Source: Portibacter lacus (GTDB lineage Bacteria > Bacteroidota > Bacteroidia > Chitinophagales > Saprospiraceae). Taken from it: 64,000 nucleotides of DNA. Under the pieces are notes generated by a model. The model did not search any database and had not been told where the DNA came from. It worked only from the letters and a program-made list of their open reading frames with translations. Positions 36,676 through 43,523 of this stretch are shown piece by piece. The position numbers were made by a program, and so were the translations under genes. Positions within the stretch are counted from its first letter, which is position 1. Each line of letters starts with the position of its first letter. The stretch spans positions 186,001 through 250,000 of the forward strand of contig NZ_JAJNKA010000003.1 in NCBI RefSeq assembly GCF_021533215.1. The letters are read 5' to 3'.

Positions 36676-38268
36676 TTAACTTAAGCTTAAACTAGATTTT
36701 GGTTTTTCATTAAAAAATCGAATAAAACTGGAAGGGTTTTCGACAATGCCTCTTTTAGAAATCAATTTAATATCAATGTCTCTTTCTTCAGCTTTATAAA
36801 GAAAGTCCTCTAAAATTTCAATAATATCATAATCCAGATACCTTGTTTTAATAAGATCAATCTCTAGAAAAGTGTTTCTTGGCAGACTATCTAATTCTTT
36901 TAGAATAGCACCTTTATTTATAAAAGTTACTTCCTCTGCTAAAGTCATCTTTATTTTATGCTTGCCATTACTTTTATCCTCAATATTAAGAAAATGTGAG
37001 TTTTGGTAGCTTTTTAGAAGTATAACAACAATTCCTACCATTAGACCTAATCCTATTCCTACAAGGAGATCTGTGAAAATAATACCAATTACAGTAACAA
37101 AAAATGGAATCGATTGCTTCCAGCCTAGATCATACATTTTCTTAAAAAGTGATGGTTTTGCTAATTTGTAACCAACCAGTAATAAAACTGCAGCCAAAAC
37201 AGATAACGGAATTTTATTCAATAAGCTAGGAATAAGAATGACAGAGATTAACAAAAGAAAACCATGTAAAATGGTGGATAATTTTGATTTACCTCCCGAT
37301 TGAACATTTGCAGAACTTCTTACAATTACTTGAGTTATTGGAAGCCCTCCTATCAATCCAGAAATAATATTACCTGTACCCTGTGCTAATAATTCTCTAT
37401 TTGTAGGAGTAACGTTTTTATCAGGATCAATTTTATCAGAAGCTTCCACACACAATAACGTTTCTAGACTGGCTACTAATGCTAATGTAAAAGCAACTAT
37501 CCAAACTTCATGGTTAGAAATCGCTGCAAAATTTGGAAAACTAAATTGACTAATAAAAGAATTAAAATCTTCAGGTACAGGAACACTTACCATATGATTG
37601 GATCCTATTGCAAAAACTTCATGATCCTGGGTCAAAATATAAAATATGATTCCAAGTACAACCACTACGAACGGCCCTTGAATCAATTTAAATATTTTAG
37701 ATTTATGTGACAATATCCTATCCCAAAGAATCAAAAGTAGCAAGCTGACAATGCCTATCAATGCTGCTCCAGGATGTATATTACTTAACATCGTAAAGAG
37801 CTCAGAGAAGGTATTTCCTCCATCAATCTCAAAAAATTCAAGATCCCAAGCCGATTCTTCATCGTAACCAAAAAAGTTAGGAATCTGCTTAAGAATAATG
37901 ATGATTCCAATCCCTGTAAGCATACCTTTAATTACAGAAGAAGGAAAATAGTATCCAATAACTCCAGCTCTTAAAAACCCAAATATCAATTGGATTACAC
38001 CACCTAGAACAACTGCAACTAGAAAATTCTCATAACCACCTAAACTTCCTATAGCAGTTAATACAATCGCAGCTAAACCAGCCGCTGGACCGCTGACTCC
38101 GACTTTAGAACCACTTAATCCTCCAACAACAATTCCGCCAATAATTCCAGCAATTAAACCAGAAAATAATGGTGCTCCACTTGCTAGTGCTATTCCTAAG
38201 CACAATGGCAGGGCAACGAAAAATACAACGATACTTGCGGGCAAGTCGCTTTTTAAATTTTTAAACAT
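36676..38268 (-). CDS. SulP-family anion transporter with STAS domain
   Basis: A 530-residue inner-membrane transporter. The ATG at 38268 (MFKNLKSDLPAS) is the family's normal start; a TTG nine codons upstream is less likely. About 12-14 membrane segments carry the family marks VALPLCLGIALASG, SGPAAGLAAIV and ETLLCVEASDKIDP with GLIGGLPITQVIVRSSAN. A STAS domain occupies about 430-520. Members carry sulfate, bicarbonate or other anions; Bacteroidota proteins of this type are often paired with carbonic anhydrase and thought to move bicarbonate, but none is present here. Operon with a small membrane protein upstream and a Usp downstream. Confidence 0.92.
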   Translation of the reverse strand: MFKNLKSDLPASIVVFFVALPLCLGIALASGAPLFSGLIAGIIGGIVVGGLSGSKVGVSGPAAGLAAIVLTAIGSLGGYENFLVAVVLGGVIQLIFGFLRAGVIGYYFPSSVIKGMLTGIGIIIILKQIPNFFGYDEESAWDLEFFEIDGGNTFSELFTMLSNIHPGAALIGIVSLLLLILWDRILSHKSKIFKLIQGPFVVVVLGIIFYILTQDHEVFAIGSNHMVSVPVPEDFNSFISQFSFPNFAAISNHEVWIVAFTLALVASLETLLCVEASDKIDPDKNVTPTNRELLAQGTGNIISGLIGGLPITQVIVRSSANVQSGGKSKLSTILHGFLLLISVILIPSLLNKIPLSVLAAVLLLVGYKLAKPSLFKKMYDLGWKQSIPFFVTVIGIIFTDLLVGIGLGLMVGIVVILLKSYQNSHFLNIEDKSNGKHKIKMTLAEEVTFINKGAILKELDSLPRNTFLEIDLIKTRYLDYDIIEILEDFLYKAEERDIDIKLISKRGIVENPSSFIRFFNEKPKSSLSLS

Positions 38269-38361
38269 ATCAAAATGAATATTAGGCTCTACCAAGTTCC
38301 AGATAGAGCAATTAATAATAATGTGTTGATTACGCTCTTTTTATAAGAAAGAACATTTAAA

Positions 38362-38661
38362 TTATGATATGGCTAAATCTGGCGGAGGAGAAAAAATAAT
38401 GAGAAAGGGTGTGCTGTATCTAATATTACAATAATTTAATCTATTCTTTGAACGAGAAGGATCCAAGTCAAAATTGTTTCCAAATGATGAGAAATATACT
38501 TTCAACTTTTTCCCATGACCATTTTCTTCTTCTTCAGGAAATGAAAAAATAATGGAAATGTCTGCAGAATTGCTAGCTATAACTACTATAGTAGGTGCAA
38601 CTAAAGCAAAAATAAAAAGCATCGAAAATACTATTGTGAATTGTTTCCTAGACACAAACAT
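38362..38661 (-). CDS. Small membrane-anchored protein of unknown function upstream of SulP
   Basis: A 99-residue protein with one N-terminal hydrophobic segment (about 9-30), an acidic stretch (FPEEEENGHGKK), and a C-terminal hydrophobic end with YSTPFLIIFSPPPDLAIS. The Pro-rich ending preceded by a hydrophobic run is a pattern I associate with small exported Bacteroidota proteins placed next to ion transporters, but I cannot name a family. It starts in front of SulP with a 93-bp gap; a minus-strand TACTTTTG at 38806-38813 could be the promoter of the unit. Confidence 0.6.
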   Translation of the reverse strand: MFVSRKQFTIVFSMLFIFALVAPTIVVIASNSADISIIFSFPEEEENGHGKKLKVYFSSFGNNFDLDPSRSKNRLNYCNIRYSTPFLIIFSPPPDLAIS

Positions 38662-39054
38662 TAATAGATTTGATTAATTAAAGATAAGAAAACTTACATT
38701 TAAGACAGCTTTACTGTCATAGTAATTTGTTAATGATATCTTAACAGCATAATATTTTTACACAAGGTACTAAAGAACAGCAACTTAGACAATCTGTTTA
38801 CTTTCCAAAAGTAAGTCAAACAATATAGAATTTGAAATGGATATGATTCAAACCATAAGGTTTTTCGTTGTTGGCAAACAAATTTATAAAAAGGAAAGGG
38901 CCGTTAACTCTTAATTTACTGATTCCGATTTACTCACTATTCTACCTTGTATAATAAACCTTAAGTTGTATATAAACTATAATGAAATTGTTGCATCTAA
39001 TAATTAAGTGCAAGAATCACCATCTAGAAAATGGTGGTTGGGCATACTGACAGC
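38662..39054 (-). other. 393-bp gene-free region between the SulP unit and the PspA-like pair
   Basis: It holds the minus-strand -7-like TACTTTTG (38806-38813), itself inside a dyad (TTACTTT at 38798-38804 with AAAGTAA at 38808-38814), a small dyad GACAG/CTGTC at about 38704-38718, and a weak hairpin CACCAT/ATGGTG (39018-39036) just after the stop of the gene at 39055, without T-tract. The rest is AT-rich and without an ORF. Confidence 0.4.
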
Positions 39055-40083
39055 CTATTCAAAGAAGTTATCGTATTGATTCTTTCTATTATCAGCTAAT
39101 TCCGGCTTAGCTTTAGAAATAGGCGCTCCTAGATCTAGTATATCTTCATCATTGTTCGCTTGAACCAATAACTTCGCTTTATCATCTCCTAGCAGAATAG
39201 ACATTCCGTCATTTTCCCATTTCTCCAACATCTTAAGTCCTTCCTCTTCGAAAATACCATTCTGAAGATCTAAGGATTGCATAAAATTTTGAGATACTTC
39301 CATAAACTGCTCCATCTCCCCTACTTTCTGGCTTACATCATCCGCAACGGCCTCTAGCGCTCTGTCAAACATTTCCTTCTTGTCCTTATTACCACTGATG
39401 ATATTCATTGCAGACTTCATCGCAGAATTACTGGCCAAAATTGCTTTTCGCTCTTGTTCTTTTACTTCGACTTGATCTTCTATATCTTCCTTCATGATTT
39501 CAGAATTCTCGTACATTTTCCCAAGAACTCTATACAGCACTTCCATTTTCTTATACAAGTCCTCAAGCCTCATCGTAGATTCTTTTAACCTACCAGCTTT
39601 CCTACTCTTAAGGACCATTACTGCATTGTTGTTATTATCTCGTGCCTCACTTGCCAAACTCAGATTATTGTCAATCTCCTTCTTGTTGTTGATGATCATT
39701 TCCTTCAACTTATGCATCTGGCCTCTCAATTGAGTCACTTGACGATTCATTTTCTTCAAGTTATCTTTCAAGTCATCAACATAATTCTTCAGGATGCCTA
39801 TCGGATCGATCTGAATAAACATTCCAGTAATCCACCTCATTACACTCTTATACATGTAACTAACCAGACCTCTCGCTTTAGGATCTATCGCTGTGAAAAT
39901 GATTGCTCCTAAAACCAGCAACGTCACTACTAAACCTACCGTACTTGAAACAAAAGCTATCAGAGCATTTAAAAAAGTGGTTGCTAAAATTCCACCTCCT
40001 ACTAATAATGCAATAAGAAAGAACATTCCTGTCTTTCCTTCTGGCCTTTTCCAAAATGATTTCTTTTTGTACTCTTCACTCAT
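39055..40083 (-). CDS. Membrane-anchored coiled-coil protein resembling PspA/Vipp1 (ESCRT-III-like)
   Basis: A 342-residue protein. Two hydrophobic segments (about 19-41 and 43-66) are followed by a basic amphipathic stretch (68-92) and a long helical region (95-295). The helical part follows the PspA order: a first hairpin (LKNYVDDLKDNLKKMNRQVTQL), a segment ASEARDNNNNAVMVLKSRKA that aligns in position with the PspA DLARxAL helix, then LEDLYKKMEVLYRVLGKM and SNSAMKSAMNIISGN. The tail (300-342) is acidic. A membrane-anchored PspA-like protein would be a membrane-repair or stress scaffold; this is inference from pattern, not a proven family match. It is translationally coupled (ATGA overlap) to the gene at 40080-40727. 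Confidence 0.75.
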   Translation of the reverse strand: MSEEYKKKSFWKRPEGKTGMFFLIALLVGGGILATTFLNALIAFVSSTVGLVVTLLVLGAIIFTAIDPKARGLVSYMYKSVMRWITGMFIQIDPIGILKNYVDDLKDNLKKMNRQVTQLRGQMHKLKEMIINNKKEIDNNLSLASEARDNNNNAVMVLKSRKAGRLKESTMRLEDLYKKMEVLYRVLGKMYENSEIMKEDIEDQVEVKEQERKAILASNSAMKSAMNIISGNKDKKEMFDRALEAVADDVSQKVGEMEQFMEVSQNFMQSLDLQNGIFEEEGLKMLEKWENDGMSILLGDDKAKLLVQANNDEDILDLGAPISKAKPELADNRKNQYDNFFE

Positions 40084-40727
40084 GTTGTCAAATATTTATT
40101 CATTCTTTCTATATCATTACTTATCTGATCAGAAACACTCTTATAAGATGCAATAAACTCATCTCTTGTCTGGGCAACTTTAGCAGAAGCCTCATTTATT
40201 TCATTTTTCTTAAGCTCAAACTCTTTTTTAGAATTCTTTATTTCTTCTTGAAGCTTTTTTATTTGTTCTTCTTTCTTCTTAATAGAAGATTCAATCGAAA
40301 TTAACTTTTCTTGGCGAATACCTACTTGTTTGTGCTGTTGTTTTTCATAAGCATCATTAAATTTAGACTCTTCCGTCTTAAGGATGCTTAAATAATGATT
40401 AGCAGAATCAATAAGGATCTTTTTATTCGCTCCCATAGTTTTAGCCATTGCAAATGCAGAATTAAACTTTGTTGCTTCATCCATATCCATCTGAGATAGT
40501 GATTTCAATGACTGCTTATATTCTAAGTAATCGAAACCTTCCAGGTTATTACTTTCGATGGCTTTAAGAAGATTAGTAATAAATTTATCAGATGATTTCG
40601 CATTCTTATTAATAGGGACATCGTTAATAATTGGTTTTTTCTTCGCTTCAACTTTCTTTGGGGCAGTTGGAGTGTTATTTTCCTCTTCAATGATGAATAA
40701 TGATTTTAACCTTTTGAGCATGGGCAT
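40080..40727 (-). CDS. Coiled-coil protein coupled to the PspA-like gene
   Basis: A 215-residue cytoplasmic protein. A short basic N-terminus and a disordered linker (to about 45) are followed by a compact helical domain (47-125) with GFDYLEYKQSLKSL and FNSAFAMAKTMGANKKIL, then an uninterrupted coiled coil (128-212) rich in Lys and Glu. I do not recognise a named family. The last four bases overlap the start of the PspA-like gene, so the two are made together and in fixed order. A second ATG at codon 3 is equally possible as start. Confidence 0.75.
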   Translation of the reverse strand: MPMLKRLKSLFIIEEENNTPTAPKKVEAKKKPIINDVPINKNAKSSDKFITNLLKAIESNNLEGFDYLEYKQSLKSLSQMDMDEATKFNSAFAMAKTMGANKKILIDSANHYLSILKTEESKFNDAYEKQQHKQVGIRQEKLISIESSIKKKEEQIKKLQEEIKNSKKEFELKKNEINEASAKVAQTRDEFIASYKSVSDQISNDIERMNKYLTT

Positions 40728-40784
40728 TTATAATGTTGTATTAAGATAGAACTTGATATAAGCTTTCTGTTTCAATTATATAAA

Positions 40785-40792
40785 TAACTTTG
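40785..40792 (+). promoter_or_regulatory. TAnnTTTG promoter element upstream of the arginine deiminase gene
   Basis: TAACTTTG, followed by GCAGG, points toward the deiminase gene at 40893. A TTTC at 40763-40766 could be a poor -33. The leader would be about 95 nt and contains a 21-codon ORF (40817-40882). Confidence 0.45.
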
Positions 40793-40892
40793 CAGGTGAG
40801 CTCATAGTTCACAAATATGAGTAAATATATAACAATTTGTTCAAGCCATATTTTGAATACATTTAAAATTGACAATTATTAAAACAAGAGAA

Positions 40893-42146
40893 ATGAGTAT
40901 TAATGTTTCATCAGAAATAGGATTTCTACAAAAGGTAATCGTTCATAGACCAGATTCAGGTATTTCTAGAGTAAGTCCTAAGCGTGCAGAAGAGCTATTA
41001 TTCGACGATATTGTCTTCTTGCCGAAAATGCAAGAAGAGCACGATGTCTTAACTTTGCTCCTCGATAAATTTCTAGGCACGAAAAACGTTTTGGAAATTA
41101 CGACACTTCTTGAAGAAACAATTAAAGATGAAGCAGAGAATAAAAAACTAATTATTTCCCGTGTAGAAGATTATGAAGAATTACCTAGAAAATTTGGTGA
41201 AAAACTAGAAAGCTTATCAGCTAAGGAACTTGCTAAAGTACTTATAACGGGTTACTTAGAGGAAGAGGACCATATACTGTTCGATCCTATTCCTAATTTC
41301 ATTTTCACTCGAGACATCGCAGTTGTGGTTAATGATCATGTAGTTATTACTAAAGCATTCAAAGCGGCAAGATACCGGGAAAATCTATTGACTCGATTTA
41401 TATTCTGGCGTCACCCAATATTCAAACCTTTAAGAGATAAAAACAAAATTATCAATCTAAATGACCTAGATCTGTTCCCTCCTTCTAAAACTGGAGAGCA
41501 AGTTTCATTAGAAGGCGGTGATGTGATGATTATTAATGAAGATTTCATCCTCATCGGCTGTTCTGAAAGGACTTCTATGCATGGAATCCAACTTTTAAAG
41601 CAATCACTCTTTGACAAAAAAGTAGTGAAAAATGTTGTTGTCATTAATATTCCAAATGATCGATCTTTTATGCACATCGATACTTTATTCACCATGATCA
41701 GTGAGGACGAAATAGTTGCCTATAAACCAATCATCTACGATGGAAATAGTTCTAATATCCTTGTTTATAGATCTAATGGTGGCATTTCAGAATATTCTTC
41801 CGTTAAGAAATTCTTTGAGTCGGAGATCAACAATGATATGAAATTCATCTTTGCTGGTGATGGAAGAAGTCCTTATCAAGAAAGAGAACAATGGACCGAC
41901 GGATGTAATCTAGTCGCATTAAAACCTGGTGTTGCAATTGCCTATGATAGAAATACGGTTACTGACCTCGCCTTCCAGAAAGCGGGTTATTCCATTGTAA
42001 AAGCTGAAACCTTGATAAAAGATATAGATGAAGGCAAAGTAGACCCTAACACCATAAAAAAGACAATTATCCACATTCCTTCGAATGAATTATCCAGAGC
42101 ACGTGGAGGCTCGCATTGTATGACCTGCCCTATCTCAAGAAAATAA
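40893..42146 (+). CDS. Arginine deiminase-family enzyme
   Basis: The ATG at 40893 gives 417 residues and the normal start SINVSSEIGFLQKVIVHRP; a TTG 24 bp upstream is not needed. Motifs of the guanidino-modifying fold are all present: PNFIFTRDIA, LEGGDVMII, FMHIDTLFTM with the catalytic His, and the C-terminal GGSHCMTCPI with the catalytic Cys409. The position of this Cys and the length match arginine deiminase (arginine to citrulline and ammonia). No ornithine transcarbamylase, carbamate kinase or antiporter gene is nearby, so it is not a classic ADI pathway operon; a different guanidino substrate is possible. It begins a four-gene tightly packed run. Confidence 0.88.
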   Translation: MSINVSSEIGFLQKVIVHRPDSGISRVSPKRAEELLFDDIVFLPKMQEEHDVLTLLLDKFLGTKNVLEITTLLEETIKDEAENKKLIISRVEDYEELPRKFGEKLESLSAKELAKVLITGYLEEEDHILFDPIPNFIFTRDIAVVVNDHVVITKAFKAARYRENLLTRFIFWRHPIFKPLRDKNKIINLNDLDLFPPSKTGEQVSLEGGDVMIINEDFILIGCSERTSMHGIQLLKQSLFDKKVVKNVVVINIPNDRSFMHIDTLFTMISEDEIVAYKPIIYDGNSSNILVYRSNGGISEYSSVKKFFESEINNDMKFIFAGDGRSPYQEREQWTDGCNLVALKPGVAIAYDRNTVTDLAFQKAGYSIVKAETLIKDIDEGKVDPNTIKKTIIHIPSNELSRARGGSHCMTCPISRK

Positions 42147-42151
42147 GCGAT

Positions 42152-42565
42152 ATGTATATTCATCATGCAACGGTAAGAGTTCTATATGCCGACACGGACC
42201 AAATGGGTTATGTCTATTATGGGAACTATGCACGATATTATGAAGTTGGTAGAGTGGAAGCGATGCGGAATTTAGGTTTGAAATATGCTGAGCTGGAAGA
42301 AAAGCATCATATTATGATGCCCGTGATCTCTATGGAATCTCGGTTTGTTAGACCAGCACTATACGACGAACTCCTAACTTTAGAGACCAGGATAAGTAAA
42401 TTACCTGAACAAAAAATAATATTTAGAACGGACATTTACAATGAAAAGAAGAAACTCGTGAACAGTGGAATCGTAAGATTGTTCTTTATGGATAAATTAA
42501 CTGGTAAAAGAATTTCTACACCTTCTATTATCGTAGATAAATTAAAACCATATTTTGAAATTTAA
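42152..42565 (+). CDS. Acyl-CoA thioesterase, YbgC/FadM type
   Basis: The ATG at 42152 gives 137 residues starting MYIHHATVRVLYADTDQMG; an earlier TTG inside the deiminase gene is unlikely. The hotdog-fold motif ADTDQMGYVYYGNYARYYEVGR holds the catalytic Asp. Such enzymes hydrolyse short or medium acyl-CoA. It starts 5 bp after the deiminase stop and overlaps yihY by 11 bp. In many bacteria ybgC belongs to the tol-pal cluster; here it does not. Confidence 0.93.
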   Translation: MYIHHATVRVLYADTDQMGYVYYGNYARYYEVGRVEAMRNLGLKYAELEEKHHIMMPVISMESRFVRPALYDELLTLETRISKLPEQKIIFRTDIYNEKKKLVNSGIVRLFFMDKLTGKRISTPSIIVDKLKPYFEI

Positions 42566-43523
42566 GGATTTTGATTTAAGAAAGTATTTAACGAAGTTGC
42601 CTATTATTAATAGGATTCTCAACTGGGCAAAGAACACAAGTTTCTACGGCTTCGAGGGAATACCTGTATATGACATCACACGGTTTGTATTAAAAGAAGC
42701 ACAGACTGATGATATTACTACTCGGGCTAATTCTATGGCTTTTAGTTTTTTCTTAGCACTATTCCCTTCGATTATATTCTTTTTCACTTTGCTTCCTCTT
42801 TTTCCGATTACTGCCGACTATATGGCAACGATTCAGAATTCAATTTCTGGAGTTTTACCTACTGAAGCGGCAACATACATTAATCACATCATTACTGACG
42901 TGGTTTCTATACCTAGAGGTGGACTTTTCACCTTAGGTTTTATCCTTGCCTTATTTTTCACATCTAATGGTGTAGCGGCGATGATGAAAGGATTCGAGAA
43001 AAGTTACCATGAAACATTTATAAAAAGAAGTTATTTCAAAAGACAATGGACAGCTATTAAGCTAACCATCCTTCTGGGCTTCTTCCTTATGATTTCACTG
43101 ACCACTGTAGTGTTAGGCAAAGTAATCCTTTCCTATGTTTTCGATTTATTACATATCGGCGGAGCTTCACGTATTTTCCTTAATATAGGACGATGGGTAT
43201 TAGTGCTTGTTGCCTTCCATGCTTCCGTTAGTTCCGTTTATAGATATGGAGCACCTACGATCAAAAGATTTAAATATTTTAGTCCTGGTGCAACAGCAGC
43301 AACTATCCTTGCCATTATTCTTTCTTTGGCTTTTGCAGGATTTGTTAATAATTTTGGAGCATACAATAAAATATACGGTACTATAGGTGGGCTGATCATT
43401 ATTTTGGTTTGGATTCAATTCAATTGCACCATCTTATTAATTGGCTATGAGATTAATGCTAGTATCGCTATTAATAAAACATTAATTAAAAAACGAAATG
43501 AAGAAGGCAATGGTAAAGAATAG
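42555..43523 (+). CDS. YihY/BrkB-family membrane protein
   Basis: A 322-residue inner-membrane protein starting at TTG within the end of the thioesterase gene. About six to seven membrane helices; family marks are TTRANSMAFSFFLALFPSIIF near residue 57, LFFTSNGVAAMMKGFEKSYH near 140, and YRYGAPTIKRFKYFSPGA with FNNFGAYNKIYGTIGG-like sequence near 265 (read here as FVNNFGAYNKIYGT). The family was once called ribonuclease BN in error; its function is unknown. The last 26 bp overlap the secreted dehydrogenase gene. Confidence 0.92.
   Translation: MKFKDFDLRKYLTKLPIINRILNWAKNTSFYGFEGIPVYDITRFVLKEAQTDDITTRANSMAFSFFLALFPSIIFFFTLLPLFPITADYMATIQNSISGVLPTEAATYINHIITDVVSIPRGGLFTLGFILALFFTSNGVAAMMKGFEKSYHETFIKRSYFKRQWTAIKLTILLGFFLMISLTTVVLGKVILSYVFDLLHIGGASRIFLNIGRWVLVLVAFHASVSSVYRYGAPTIKRFKYFSPGATAATILAIILSLAFAGFVNNFGAYNKIYGTIGGLIIILVWIQFNCTILLIGYEINASIAINKTLIKKRNEEGNGKE

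Noticed and set aside
42555-43523. Reading the YihY protein as ribonuclease BN
   Set aside because: That name was given to the family in error; the sequence is a polytopic membrane protein without nuclease motifs.
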